Shown one piece after another: positions 8,215-17,082 of a stretch of DNA of 64,000 nucleotides. Position 1 is the first letter of the stretch; each line of letters starts with the position of its first letter. Under the pieces are notes generated by a model, which saw nothing but the letters and a program-made list of their open reading frames with translations, searched no databases and was not told where the DNA came from. Origin of the DNA: Chloroflexota bacterium (GTDB lineage Bacteria > Chloroflexota > Dehalococcoidia > Lucifugimonadales > UBA3495); contig JAPPMU010000015.1 in the NCBI GenBank assembly GCA_028873965.1, positions 100,947-164,946 on the forward strand, read 5' to 3'. A program made the position numbers and the translations under genes.

Positions 8215-9270
8215 ATGAACGATACTGGCATTGTTGCCCAGTCGCCCAATTTAGTCGCCCTGCTTGCAGACGCTATCGCCAATGGGCCGAACTGGGACGC
8301 CCGTGAACGCGCCCGTGACACAGTTCTTGCAGAACGCGCCCGGGGAGTGTTGCTCGGTCTGGCCTGCGGGAATCTGCTGGGCCTGCCGGTAGAAGGGCGA
8401 TGGCATTACGATATTGCCTACCGCTACCCCCAGGGAGTCCTCTTTATCGACCCCCACGAGCGGGACCGGGATCTGGACGACGACCTGGCGCAGGCTGTGG
8501 AATTAGCCGAAGCATTTTTGTCTGGCGACGATTACGTCCGGGGGTTTGCCGGACGACTGATCGAGTGGGCTTGGGTGAATGGCCGCGGCATGGGCGGAAC
8601 CACCCGCCGGGTAATCAACCGAATGCGCGACAGCGCAGATGCGCTCGATGCGGCGCGGCTGGTTTATGAACAAAGCCCCATCGCCCCCAACGGCGGCGTC
8701 ATGCGCTGCGCCCCAGTCGCCATCGTCCGGCGGAGCGATCCAGCCCTGCTCATCAGCGACTCGGCGGCCACCTGCGCCGTGACCCATTACGCCAATACCT
8801 GCCAGTGGTCCTGCATATTGATTAACGCGGTTATTGCGCTGTTTCTCAACGGAGTGGAACCGGACCTGCCGGCGATTTACGCCAGCGCCAGGGCAGACGG
8901 CTGCCCCGACCTGCAAGAAATCGCCCGCGCCGACGGCATACTTGCCTACGCGCTGGACGCCGTTGCCGCCGGCGAAAATCCGCCCGCCGGAACCGCCTGG
9001 CTTCTCGACGATCACGGGTTAATCGGACATACCCTGCTGGCAATGCAGTTCGGCCTGTGGGCGGCGACTACGCCGCTGGGTTTCGAGGACGCCTTGGTCG
9101 CGTCGGTCTCCGCCGGCGGCGACACCGACACCAACGCCGCCGTAGCCGGGGCCGTGCTGGGCGCCCGCTACGACACGTCCGCTATTCCCCGACGCTGGAT
9201 AGACTGCATTCCGCAGCGCCAGCGCATCGTCAGTCTTGCCAACGGCTTGCTGACTATGGGCCGGCGTTAG
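8215..9270 (+). CDS. ADP-ribosylglycohydrolase family protein
   Basis: 351 aa, DraG/ADPRH all-alpha fold; the family hydrolyses the bond between ADP-ribose and Arg, Ser or nucleic-acid bases using two Mg ions. The C-terminal metal motif GGDTDTNAAVAGAVLGA (Asp at ~303 and 305) is intact. The N-terminal site is altered: the usual (W/Y)TDDTQ reads LDDDLAQ near residue 88, and GDALG reads GNLLG near residue 47. Metal binding may thus be kept but the substrate may differ. ATG at 8215 follows AGGAG; the frame is open back to 7996 but without a ribosome-binding site. It converges with, and overlaps by 3 nt, the stop of the small gene at 9267. Confidence 0.85.
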   Translation: MNDTGIVAQSPNLVALLADAIANGPNWDARERARDTVLAERARGVLLGLACGNLLGLPVEGRWHYDIAYRYPQGVLFIDPHERDRDLDDDLAQAVELAEAFLSGDDYVRGFAGRLIEWAWVNGRGMGGTTRRVINRMRDSADALDAARLVYEQSPIAPNGGVMRCAPVAIVRRSDPALLISDSAATCAVTHYANTCQWSCILINAVIALFLNGVEPDLPAIYASARADGCPDLQEIARADGILAYALDAVAAGENPPAGTAWLLDDHGLIGHTLLAMQFGLWAATTPLGFEDALVASVSAGGDTDTNAAVAGAVLGARYDTSAIPRRWIDCIPQRQRIVSLANGLLTMGRR

Positions 9271-9500
9271 ACCAGGGAAGCAGTTGCGTAAAGCGCCTGC
9301 TCAACCTCTTCCGTCAGATCAATGGGCATGAAACAGTCAGACGGGTAGAGATAGTCTTCTTCCGTTTCGTCAATAACGCGAATCCAACCGAGCTCTGCTG
9401 CGTGCTCATCGGGAAGCACACGGTAAATTTTGCGGACCAACAGATCGTCCGGCCAGTCACCGCTGTCTATACAGACAACGAATTTTGTTTCCATAGTCAT
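9267..9500 (-). CDS. small conserved protein of unknown function, second gene of a two-gene cassette
   Basis: About 77 aa, acidic: KFVVCIDSGDWPDDLLVRKIYRVLPDEHAA ends its first half, then an IRVIDETEEDYLYPSDCF stretch. It looks like a small all-beta protein seen in Chloroflexota and cyanobacteria; I cannot name a function. It starts at ATG 9500 (or the GTG at 9503) overlapping the stop of the preceding 78-aa gene as TGATG, so the two are coupled. Its stop codon overlaps the convergent ADP-ribosylglycohydrolase stop, so transcription of the two units is likely antagonistic. Confidence 0.65.
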   Translation of the reverse strand: MTMETKFVVCIDSGDWPDDLLVRKIYRVLPDEHAAELGWIRVIDETEEDYLYPSDCFMPIDLTEEVEQALYATASLV

Positions 9501-9736
9501 CACTTGAATAGTCGCTTGATCTTGATGCGACGCCGGCCAATGCCATGAGCTTCATACCAGTGTACTTCGGCGTCCCGAATTGTACCATCGCGCAGGCGCA
9601 CCGTCGCAATTCCCTTTCGCTTGCGCCAGTTGCCGTGGCCGTAGCGGCGGCGCAAGTCTGCAATCACACGGATTGAGTTGCCAAATGCTATGGTTTCAAT
9701 CTCCGTTATCGGGCCAATGATTTCAAATCGAGGCAT
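9500..9736 (-). CDS. small basic conserved protein, first gene of the cassette
   Basis: 78 aa, strongly basic: MPRFEIIGPITEIETIA at the N-terminus, RRRYGHGNWRKRKGIATVRL in the middle and HWYEAHGIGRRRIKIKRL at the C-terminus. The ATG at 9736 is chosen because the homology-like core begins there; the open frame to 10249 runs antisense-like through the aminopeptidase gene. The pairing of a basic first and acidic second small protein with overlapping codons resembles toxin-antitoxin or two-protein cassettes. No function is recognised. Confidence 0.65.
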   Translation of the reverse strand: MPRFEIIGPITEIETIAFGNSIRVIADLRRRYGHGNWRKRKGIATVRLRDGTIRDAEVHWYEAHGIGRRRIKIKRLFK

Positions 9737-9807
9737 TTGAAGGTCGCTTGACTTTGAAGCAGCGCCCCAGTCGTTTTGACAAGGGCGCGATGTCTGTCGG
9801 ATGCGCC

Positions 9808-12417
9808 CTAACCGAAATACCGCCCCAGCTCGTCCCGGTTCCGGTCCAGCCAGGCCACGTTCAGCGCGATGCGCTCCAGCGCCTGGCGAATTGTCCGCTC
9901 GGCCGCCGGCGTGGGGTGCGTCTCGAAGAAGGCCTCCACGTCGTTCCGCTGTTCGTTGGTAGTGAAAGCATTGGTGATGGCCACCAGCCGCATGAGACCG
10001 AAGCCGCCGCCGCCGTAGCGACGGTCGAACTCGTCCCACTGCTCCTTCAGGAACTCCCAGGCCAGGGTCCGGCCCCTGTTGTTGGCCGCCACCGCAGAAA
10101 CCACGAATATCGTGTCCTGCAACCGCACGTCGTCCGTGAGCGACCGGTCCAGTGTCTCGCGCAGCAGTTCCTCCTGCTGGAACCGCGCCATTGAAATCAG
10201 GAACCGGATTTTCTCTTCGTGCAATTCGGCGGCCCGCTCCAGCTCCCACATGCGATCGTAGACCGCACGATCTCCGGCCTGCGCCACCAGGCTGAACACC
10301 ACGCCGCGCAGGTCAGGCCGCACGTTGGCGGAATCAACCTGGTAGGCCTCGAACAATTCCTGGGCCTGCGCGATGATATCCGCGTCGCCGTAAACGCCAG
10401 CCTGACTCAGTACCGTCGACCGCGTCAACGAATCCAGGTGTCCCTCGCCCGGACGCGCCTCCCAGCCCGACCGCTGCGCCGCCGGCCCGAACAATCGCCG
10501 CCCGAAGGCGTGGTACGCGCCCAGGTAAGGCTCATCGGCGATCAGGCTCTCGATTTCCCGCAGGTTGGTGGCCAGGTCGCTCCACACCGAGGCGTCCGTC
10601 TCGTCCTGATAGGACTCCGCCAGCGCCAGGAAGCGCGTCACCGGCAGCAAACCCGCCCGTGACAATGCAAACGCATCGTTCTGAATGCCCAGCCGGTCGG
10701 TCGCCGGTAGCGTCCGGTCGGCCACCAGTGAGGCCAGCCTTTCCCGGTCCGTGTCCGTATAGTTCACCCGGTAGAAGCCGGTCTGATCGGGATTGACCTT
10801 GAACCAATCGGGCTGCGTGGGCGCCGCAACATCCACCGTGCCGGTGGCTCCGCTGACCAGGTGCGCGGTTAACTGAGCCCCATCGGCCGCGACGGTCAAC
10901 GGTACCGGCCAAACCTGCTCCTCATCGTCGCCGCTGTCCTCACCCAGGACCGAGTCAAAGACGAACCGCTCCTGTCGCACTTCCAGCGACAGCCCGCTTT
11001 CGGTGTTGGTCGCCGCCACGTCCAGCACCGGGTAGCCGGTCTGGCCGGTCCAGCTGCTCATGATGGAGTTCACCGGCTGTCCGGAAGATTCCTCCAGCGC
11101 CGTCCACAGATCCGTGGTGCGCGCATTCTGGTAGGAGTGGCGCGTCAGGTAGGTGTTCAGCCCGATGCGGAACACGCTGGGTGTCAGGAAATGCTCCAGC
11201 ATCCGCAGCACCGAACCGCCCTTGCTGTAACTGATGGCGTCGAACAGCTGGCTCACTTCCGCCGGGTTGGCCACTTCCTGTTCGATGGGATGCGAGTTCT
11301 TCAGCCCGTCCAGGTTGAAGGCCCGGTTGGTGTCCATGTTCACGAACTGTGTCCACATCGACCATTCCGGGAACAGCCAGTCCACCGCCTTGGTGCCCAC
11401 CCACGTGGCGAAGCTCTCGTTGAGCCACAGGTCGTCCCACCACTCCATGGTCACCAGGTCGCCGAACCACATGTGCGCCATCTCGTGGGCTACCACTTCG
11501 GCCACCCGCTGTCGCGTGCCCGCCGACGAGTTCTCCGGGTCCACCAGCAGCGCCGTCTCCCGATAGGTCACGCAACCCCAGTTCTCCATGGCGCCGGCGG
11601 CGAAGTCCGGGATCGCCAGGTGGTCCAGCTTGGGCAGCGGGTAAGGGATGCCGAAATAGTCGTTGAAGAAGGAAAGCAGCTTGACCGAGGTGTCCAGCGC
11701 GAACTGTCCCTGATCCTCCTTTCCGCGGGTCATCCACACTCCAACCACGGTGCCGTCGGCGGCCTCCTTTTCGATGTGGGTCAGGTCGCCGATAACGAAC
11801 GCCAGCAGATACGTCGACATCACCGGCGTCTTGTCGAACAGCAGGGTCTTCACCCCGTCGCCGCCGCGAGTTTCCTCGATGATCGGCGTATTGGAAACAG
11901 CCTCCATGTCCTCCGGCACGTTCAGGGTGACCTGGAAGGTTGCCTTGGCCGCCGGCTCGTCCCAGCACGGCAGGGCTCTTCGCGCGTCCGTGGCCTCAAA
12001 CTGGGTGGTGGCCAGGTAGGCGGTCTCCCCTTCGGGGTTCGTGTACTGGCTGCGGTAGAAGCCCCGCAGCTTGTCGTTCAGTTCGCCGGTGAACGACATC
12101 CGCAGGTGCTGGTTACCCACCAGGCCATCCGGCGGAGTCCCGGGAATGCTGATCGTGACGGTTTCCGCATCGGCATCGTAGGCGATGTTGCTGGCCGCCT
12201 GTTCCTGTTCGCCGTTGGCATCCGTCCAACTGATGGTCGCGGAATGTATCTCGATCTCCGTGCAGTTGAGCATGATTTCGGCGGTGCCGGGTTCCATGCT
12301 CACCGTCACGTCAACCTCCCCGTGGAAGGTGAAGTCGTCGAAATTCGGCGTCAGAATCAGGTCGTAATGGATGGGACGAACGTTGTCGGGCAGTACAACA
12401 GCTTCGGCGGACGGCAT
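9808..12417 (-). CDS. pepN: M1-family aminopeptidase (aminopeptidase N-like)
   Basis: 869-aa zinc metallopeptidase removing N-terminal residues from peptides. GAMENWG at residue 275 is the exopeptidase substrate-binding signature and HEMAHMWF at 311 plus a downstream NESFATW form the HExxH-x18-E zinc site. The C-terminal ~330 residues are the helical ERAP1-like domain found in Trp/Leu aminopeptidases and ERAPs. There is no signal peptide, so it is cytosolic. ATG at 12417 is preceded by GGAGG with 7-nt spacing; the longer frame to 12534 lacks this. Monocistronic, with a weak stem-loop at 9782-9809 overlapping its stop. Confidence 0.93.
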   Translation of the reverse strand: MPSAEAVVLPDNVRPIHYDLILTPNFDDFTFHGEVDVTVSMEPGTAEIMLNCTEIEIHSATISWTDANGEQEQAASNIAYDADAETVTISIPGTPPDGLVGNQHLRMSFTGELNDKLRGFYRSQYTNPEGETAYLATTQFEATDARRALPCWDEPAAKATFQVTLNVPEDMEAVSNTPIIEETRGGDGVKTLLFDKTPVMSTYLLAFVIGDLTHIEKEAADGTVVGVWMTRGKEDQGQFALDTSVKLLSFFNDYFGIPYPLPKLDHLAIPDFAAGAMENWGCVTYRETALLVDPENSSAGTRQRVAEVVAHEMAHMWFGDLVTMEWWDDLWLNESFATWVGTKAVDWLFPEWSMWTQFVNMDTNRAFNLDGLKNSHPIEQEVANPAEVSQLFDAISYSKGGSVLRMLEHFLTPSVFRIGLNTYLTRHSYQNARTTDLWTALEESSGQPVNSIMSSWTGQTGYPVLDVAATNTESGLSLEVRQERFVFDSVLGEDSGDDEEQVWPVPLTVAADGAQLTAHLVSGATGTVDVAAPTQPDWFKVNPDQTGFYRVNYTDTDRERLASLVADRTLPATDRLGIQNDAFALSRAGLLPVTRFLALAESYQDETDASVWSDLATNLREIESLIADEPYLGAYHAFGRRLFGPAAQRSGWEARPGEGHLDSLTRSTVLSQAGVYGDADIIAQAQELFEAYQVDSANVRPDLRGVVFSLVAQAGDRAVYDRMWELERAAELHEEKIRFLISMARFQQEELLRETLDRSLTDDVRLQDTIFVVSAVAANNRGRTLAWEFLKEQWDEFDRRYGGGGFGLMRLVAITNAFTTNEQRNDVEAFFETHPTPAAERTIRQALERIALNVAWLDRNRDELGRYFG

Positions 12418-12458
12418 CTCGTTTCCTCCGTGTCTTGCGTTCAAAAGGGGGCCTGCCA

Positions 12459-12467
12459 AGTTTATCA
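12459..12467 (-). promoter_or_regulatory. extended -10 promoter of the aminopeptidase gene
   Basis: Minus strand TGATAAACT, about 42 nt upstream of the ATG at 12417. No clear -35. Confidence 0.4.
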
Positions 12468-12483
12468 CAGGGCATCCAACCGC

Positions 12484-12512
12484 TTGTACGACTGCCCGAA
12501 TTGCGAAATAAT
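12484..12512 (+). promoter_or_regulatory. candidate promoter of the antiporter gene
   Basis: TTGTAC, 17-bp spacer, AATAAT. It lies back to back with the aminopeptidase promoter and predicts transcription start near 12519. Confidence 0.45.
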
Positions 12513-12619
12513 GGGCGGCCGAATGAATGATCACCCAACGTAACTTTTCTAATGATACTAACCCTGTTTCCTACACACGCTTCACGCCTTCTCCAGTCCT
12601 AACCTCGGAGTCATTCAAT

Positions 12620-14326
12620 ATGCCTGTGGAACACTTACCGTTCCTCGACATCACGGGATTGTTCAGTGTCGCCGGAAGTGCCATCGAACTCCGACAATCA
12701 CTGTTGGCCCTCGGCGTGCTGATCATTACCGCCAAGTTGTTCGAGGGAATATTCCGACGCCTGCGCCTGAACGCGATCGTGGCCTACGCCGCGGCCGGCA
12801 TCCTCCTGGGCCCCGTCATGGATTTGACGGGAGTTTGGTCGGTTGACTCCACGCTGCACGTCGAACTCCTTCTGACCCTGGGAGTGTTCATATTCTTCTT
12901 CCTCATCGGTTTGGACGAGATAGACATATCCAGTTTCATGGCGAGCCTGCGGGGACACTACTTCCTCGCCGCCATCCTCTCCGTGATCCTGTCTCTCGGC
13001 ATCTCCATGCTGGTGACCACCGACCTGGTTTTCGATTTCGGCCTGAGCCTCGCCTTTACCGAAGCATTGGCGCTGGGCGGCATCCTCTCCATGACCAGCC
13101 TGGGCATCGTGGCCAAGGTGCTCGTTGACGACGGCCGGCTCAAGGAACCGGTAGGAATGCAGATCTTCACCGTCGTAGTCATTTCGGAGCTGATCGTCCT
13201 CCTGATCATTGGTTTCAGCATCGGGGAACACGTTCACGAGGTATCGCCGGCCGGCATACTGATCCTGCTGGGCAAGGTGGCCGGCTTCGCCGTGGCGTCA
13301 TGGATTTTGTCATCGCGGGTCCTTCCGCCCGTGGTCGCGCTGCTACAGCGCGTCATACAGGTGCCGCAGCTGTCCCTGGGCCTCCTCCTGGGGTTTCTGT
13401 TCCTCATCGTCTGGGGCGCCGAGGTCATGGGATTGCACGGTTCGCTGGGCGCGCTGCTGTTCGGCGCCTCCCTTTCCGGTCTGCCGTACCAGGTACGGCG
13501 GGAAATCACGCCGGGTTTGCGCAGCGTGGCCGAAGGTTTGTTCGTGCCCCTGTTCTTCGCTTCCGCGGGCCTGCAATTCAGCTTCACGTTCATCACCCTG
13601 CCCGTCTGGACGATGGCCGCTCTCGCCCTGATACCGTTGTTCGGCAACTTCGTCGGCGCGTTTATCGGCGCCTACGTTTCCCGCCTGACGGTGCCCTACG
13701 CGGTGGCATCGGGCCTGATGGGCAAGGGCGTCGCCGAGATCGCCCTCCTGCTGGTGCTGTGGGATTCGGGCGTCGTCGACGAGGTGGTGTTCTCCTTCCT
13801 GGTCCTGGTGATGTTCTGCTACATCCTGTTCATGCCGCCCGTCATCAGCTTCGCCGTCAGTCGGGCCAGCCATCGGAATGACTTGCCCGAAGAGCTCACC
13901 GATATCCCCCACGGCATCGTCCATTTCGCCCTCGACAACATCACCGTGGACGACATCCTGGACCGCAGCCGTCGCCACCCTGACCCCTCCGTGTCGGTAC
14001 GCGACTTCACCGATCGCTGGACGATGCCGAACCAGCACGATTACGTCGTCGTCGAAAAGGGCGCCCTGGTAGGCATCGTCTCGCTGTCCACCTTTAGATA
14101 TCTGCCCAAGGGTTCCTGGGCTCAAACGTCACTCCAGGACATCGTGCGCCGGGAGACCCCGTTGGCCTGGCCCGAGGAACACGTCGAAGACGTCCTCCAG
14201 CGGATGACCGAGACCTCGCTCTCCACCATCCCGGTGGTGGATCGCGAGAGCGAAAAATTTATCGGCGCCGTGACCAGAGAGGACATCGTCGAGTTGATGA
14301 TGACTGAGTTCCGGGGTGAGCACTGA
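12620..14326 (+). CDS. CPA2-family cation:proton antiporter with C-terminal CBS pair
   Basis: 568 aa. Residues ~20-400 form about 12 hydrophobic membrane segments of the Na+/H+ exchanger type (glycine-rich helices such as YAAAGILLGPV and the LMGKGVAEIALLL segment near 370). Residues ~430-565 hold two CBS motifs (DYVVVEKGALVGIVS and LSTIPVVDRESEKFIGAVTREDIVE), which in related proteins bind adenine nucleotides and gate transport. ATG at 12620 follows GGAG; an upstream in-frame ATG at 12527 would add 31 polar residues and sit only ~8 nt after the predicted transcription start. Ion specificity is undetermined. Confidence 0.88.
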   Translation: MPVEHLPFLDITGLFSVAGSAIELRQSLLALGVLIITAKLFEGIFRRLRLNAIVAYAAAGILLGPVMDLTGVWSVDSTLHVELLLTLGVFIFFFLIGLDEIDISSFMASLRGHYFLAAILSVILSLGISMLVTTDLVFDFGLSLAFTEALALGGILSMTSLGIVAKVLVDDGRLKEPVGMQIFTVVVISELIVLLIIGFSIGEHVHEVSPAGILILLGKVAGFAVASWILSSRVLPPVVALLQRVIQVPQLSLGLLLGFLFLIVWGAEVMGLHGSLGALLFGASLSGLPYQVRREITPGLRSVAEGLFVPLFFASAGLQFSFTFITLPVWTMAALALIPLFGNFVGAFIGAYVSRLTVPYAVASGLMGKGVAEIALLLVLWDSGVVDEVVFSFLVLVMFCYILFMPPVISFAVSRASHRNDLPEELTDIPHGIVHFALDNITVDDILDRSRRHPDPSVSVRDFTDRWTMPNQHDYVVVEKGALVGIVSLSTFRYLPKGSWAQTSLQDIVRRETPLAWPEEHVEDVLQRMTETSLSTIPVVDRESEKFIGAVTREDIVELMMTEFRGEH

Positions 14327-14344
14327 GGTTCCAGCATCCCACGA

Positions 14345-14353
14345 TGCTATAAT
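14345..14353 (+). promoter_or_regulatory. extended -10 promoter of leuCD
   Basis: TGCTATAAT, identical to the SDR promoter at 2577-2585, about 65 nt before the leuC start. No recognisable -35 or leader-peptide attenuator. Confidence 0.6.
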
Positions 14354-14419
14354 CTACGGTCGTATCGTGTACCGCTGCCGGCCCGCCCTCAAACTGCGCC
14401 GGCCCGAGGAGGAACTGAA

Positions 14420-15823
14420 TTGGCCGCCCGCACTATGTTCGAAAAAATCTGGGACGCCCACGTGGTTCACGAAGAACCGGGCCAACCCTCGCTCATCTAC
14501 GTCGACCTGCACCTGGTGCATGAGGTCACTTCCCCGCAGGCATTTGACGGCTTGCGCATGGCCGGCCGCAAGGTCCGACGACCCGACCTCACCGTCGCCA
14601 CCGCCGACCACAACACCCCCACCTGGGAACTCACCCGACCCATTGAAGACCAGATTTCCAAGGCCCAGCTGGACGCATTGGATCGTAACGCGGCCGAGTT
14701 CGGACTGCCTTTTTATTACGACCGCTTCAGCGAGAACCAGGGCATCGTCCACGTCATCGGCCCCGACCTCGGCTACACCCTCCCCGGCAAGACCGTCGTT
14801 TGCGGAGACAGCCACACCTCGACCCACGGCGCGCTGGGTTGCTTCGCCGTGGGCATCGGCACCTCCGAGGTCGAACACGTCCTCGCCACCCAGACCCTGC
14901 GTCAGTTCAAACCCCGGACCATGGAGGTCCGCGTTGACGGCGAGCTGCCCAACGGCGTGTCCGCTAAGGACGTGATCCTGGGCATCATCGGCCACATCAG
15001 CGTCAACGGCGGCACCGGCCACGTCATCGAGTATACCGGCGAGGCCATCCGCGGCCTGTCCATGGACGGTCGCATGACCGTGTGCAACATGAGCATCGAG
15101 GGCGGCGCCCGCGCCGGCATGATAGCGCCCGACGACATCACCTTCGATTACGTCCGCGCCCGCCCCTACGCTCCCAAGGGCGCGGAGCTCGAAGCCAAGA
15201 TCGAGGAATGGCGCGGCCTGGCAACCGACCCCGGCGCCGCTTACGACCGCACTGTCGTCATCAACGCCAGCGATCTGGCTCCCTTCGTCACCTGGGGCAC
15301 CAAGCCCGACATGGTCGTTCCGGTTACTGATCGCGTGCCCGATCCCGCCTCCTTCGAGACCAACGCCGAGCGCGAGGCCGCCGAGCGCGCCCTGGAGTAC
15401 ATGGGCCTGGAGCCCAACCAGCGCATCGAGGACATCCGCATCGACCGCGTGTTCCTCGGCGCCTGCACCAACGCCCGCATCGACGACCTCCGCGCCGCCG
15501 CCAACGTCATCCGCGGCCGCCAGGTCAGTTCCGACGTGTACGCCATGGTGGTTCCCGGTTCCGCCCGGGTTAAGGCCGAGGCCGAAGCCGAGGGCCTGGA
15601 CCAGGTGTTCAAGGACGCCGGCTTCGACTGGCGCGTCGCCGGTTGCTCCATGTGCCTAGGCATGAACCCCGACATCCTTGATCCCGGCCAGCGCTGCGCC
15701 TCCACGTCCAACCGAAACTTCGAGGGACGCCAGGGCAAGGGCGGTCGCACCCACCTGGTCAGCCCCGAGATGGCTGCCGCCGCCGCCATCGCTGGTCACT
15801 TCGTGGACGTGCGCGACTTCTAA
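14420..15823 (+). CDS. leuC: 3-isopropylmalate dehydratase large subunit
   Basis: 467 aa, usual for LeuC. Aconitase-family [4Fe-4S] enzyme that isomerises 2- to 3-isopropylmalate in leucine biosynthesis. Recognised by [22 protein letters not shown], and the cluster cysteines in [10 protein letters not shown] and CSMCLGMN. The start is TTG at 14420 because GAGGAGGAA ends 6 nt before it; the ATG at 14435 is too far. It forms an operon with leuD, separated by a REP-like palindrome. leuA and leuB are not in the window. Confidence 0.97.
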   Translation: MAARTMFEKIWDAHVVHEEPGQPSLIYVDLHLVHEVTSPQAFDGLRMAGRKVRRPDLTVATADHNTPTWELTRPIEDQISKAQLDALDRNAAEFGLPFYYDRFSENQGIVHVIGPDLGYTLPGKTVVCGDSHTSTHGALGCFAVGIGTSEVEHVLATQTLRQFKPRTMEVRVDGELPNGVSAKDVILGIIGHISVNGGTGHVIEYTGEAIRGLSMDGRMTVCNMSIEGGARAGMIAPDDITFDYVRARPYAPKGAELEAKIEEWRGLATDPGAAYDRTVVINASDLAPFVTWGTKPDMVVPVTDRVPDPASFETNAEREAAERALEYMGLEPNQRIEDIRIDRVFLGACTNARIDDLRAAANVIRGRQVSSDVYAMVVPGSARVKAEAEAEGLDQVFKDAGFDWRVAGCSMCLGMNPDILDPGQRCASTSNRNFEGRQGKGGRTHLVSPEMAAAAAIAGHFVDVRDF

Positions 15824-15840
15824 CCTCACTCCAACCCCAC

Positions 15841-15868
15841 CGTCATTCCCGCGAAAGCGGGAATCCAG
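15841..15868. repeat. REP-like palindrome inside the leuCD operon
   Basis: CGTCATTCCCGCG-AAAG-CGGGAATCCAG type hairpin between leuC and leuD. The following bases AGAGGTAGAG, continuing the repeat edge, supply the leuD ribosome-binding site. Confidence 0.9.
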
Positions 15869-15879
15869 AGGTAGAGAAA

Positions 15880-16470
15880 ATGGAACCCTTTGTGCAACTG
15901 GAAGGCGTCGTCGCCCCGCTGGACGCCGTCAACGTGGACACGGACATGATCATCCCCGCCGTGTACCTCAAGAGCATCGAGCGCACCGGCTTCGGCCCGA
16001 ACCTTTTCGACCGCTACCGCTACAACGAGGACGGGTCCGAAAATCCCGACTTCATTCTCAACCAGGGCCCCTATCGCAGCTCGAAAATCCTGGTGTCCGG
16101 TCCCAATTTCGGCTGCGGCTCCTCTCGCGAGCACGCCCCTTGGGCACTGGAGGATTTCGGCATCCGGTGCATCATCGCGCCCAGCTTCGCTGACATCTTC
16201 TTCAACAACTGCTTCAAGAACGGCCTGCTGCCCTTGACGCTGCCCGAGGCTGACGTCCGCCGCATCATGGACAAGGCCACGGCAAGCCCCGGCTTCCAGA
16301 TCACCGTCGACCTGGAGGCAAAGCAGGTCCGCGATGCCGACGAGGAGATCGTCGTCGACTTCGACGTCGATGACTTCCGCCGCTACTGCCTGCTCAACGG
16401 CCTGGACGACATCGGCCTCACCCTCCAGCACGAGGACGCCATCTCCGCCTTCGAGGCGCGCCAGGGCTGA
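15880..16470 (+). CDS. leuD: 3-isopropylmalate dehydratase small subunit
   Basis: 196 aa, typical LeuD swivel domain that completes the isomerase active site with LeuC. Motifs: [17 protein letters not shown] at ~20 and [17 protein letters not shown] at ~70. The ATG is preceded by GAGGTAGAG, part of which is the 3' edge of the REP-like palindrome. It is followed by a strong bidirectional stem-loop. Confidence 0.97.
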   Translation: MEPFVQLEGVVAPLDAVNVDTDMIIPAVYLKSIERTGFGPNLFDRYRYNEDGSENPDFILNQGPYRSSKILVSGPNFGCGSSREHAPWALEDFGIRCIIAPSFADIFFNNCFKNGLLPLTLPEADVRRIMDKATASPGFQITVDLEAKQVRDADEEIVVDFDVDDFRRYCLLNGLDDIGLTLQHEDAISAFEARQG

Positions 16471-16494
16471 CCTTTTCAAAACGCGCAAATCAAT

Positions 16495-16522
16495 TGCGCC
16501 CCGGGAACAATCCCGGGGCGCA
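16495..16522. terminator. bidirectional terminator between leuD and the small membrane gene
   Basis: Perfect 12-bp stem (TGCGCCCCGGGA pairing with its complement) with an ACAA loop, between two convergent genes. On the minus strand it is followed by ATTGATTTGC; on the plus strand the U-tract is poor. Confidence 0.7.
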
Positions 16523-16533
16523 GACTCGTGTTG

Positions 16534-16761
16534 CTAGTCGTTGCGTTTCGCGGTGTTCTCAATGTTTTTGTACAATTCGATTATCGCAACCACGATAATG
16601 CCGGCAAAGATGCTGTAAGCGACATTCTTGAAGAAATCAACCCAAACTACATTGCCGTCGTAATTTATCAACCCGGTCGCAAACAGGACCGATAAGGCTG
16701 CGATACTGATGACGAATCCAAACGATACGGCAAGGCCGATTAATCTGACCACTCTTTTCAT
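16534..16761 (-). CDS. small two-segment membrane protein, unknown
   Basis: 75 aa with two hydrophobic segments (about residues 7-31 and 46-64) and a charged tail ending NIENTAKRND. No family recognised. It starts 12 nt after the 70-aa gene, so the two are co-transcribed. Both share an (S/V)(I/V)AALSV stretch in the first membrane segment, which suggests an old duplication. An ATG with AGGAG upstream supports a real gene. Confidence 0.55.
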   Translation of the reverse strand: MKRVVRLIGLAVSFGFVISIAALSVLFATGLINYDGNVVWVDFFKNVAYSIFAGIIVVAIIELYKNIENTAKRND

Positions 16762-16773
16762 TGTGTACTCCTT

Positions 16774-16986
16774 CTAACTAAGCCTCAGGAAAAGTGCTGA
16801 AATCCCGCCGCCGATACCGCCGCCCGCCATCAGACTCGCCCCGACCGTCTCGGTGACCGCCGATGAATTTAGCCAAGCGGGGCCACCGAAAATGACTAGC
16901 ATGATCAGCACAAAACCGACGCTGAGGGCGGCAACCGACAGCATAAAGCAGGCCTTACAGGCGCGAAGAACATTTTCCCAGCGCAT
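16774..16986 (-). CDS. small two-segment membrane protein, unknown
   Basis: 70 aa: first membrane segment around CFMLSVAALSVGFVLIMLVIF, then a glycine-rich second segment (SLMAGGGIGGGISALF). AGGAGG lies 7-8 nt before the ATG at 16986, and a TGTTACAAT extended -10 at 17041-17033 precedes it. It is first in a two-gene transcript ending at the leuD-facing terminator. The organisation recalls small holin-like or membrane-stress peptides, but nothing specific can be claimed. Confidence 0.55.
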   Translation of the reverse strand: MRWENVLRACKACFMLSVAALSVGFVLIMLVIFGGPAWLNSSAVTETVGASLMAGGGIGGGISALFLRLS

Positions 16987-17032
16987 GAAACAATGCCTCC
17001 TGTTTCAAGTTGCGCCAAGCGACGCCAAAATT

Positions 17033-17041
17033 ATTGTAACA
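17033..17041 (-). promoter_or_regulatory. extended -10 promoter of the small membrane-protein pair
   Basis: Minus strand TGTTACAAT about 47 nt upstream of the ATG at 16986, within the 96-nt gap after the CaiB gene. Confidence 0.45.
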
Positions 17042-17082
17042 TTGAGCGAGCTTATGACCTTCAGCAGCCGTGTCGCGCTCCG

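Noticed and set aside
9782-9809. AGGGCGC...GCGCCCT stem as aminopeptidase terminator
   Set aside because: The stem overlaps the stop codon and has no U-tract on the minus strand; too weak to list as a feature.
10955-11968. 337-aa minus-strand frame inside the aminopeptidase gene
   Set aside because: Out of frame with the M1 peptidase on the same strand; low-complexity Gly/Arg composition.
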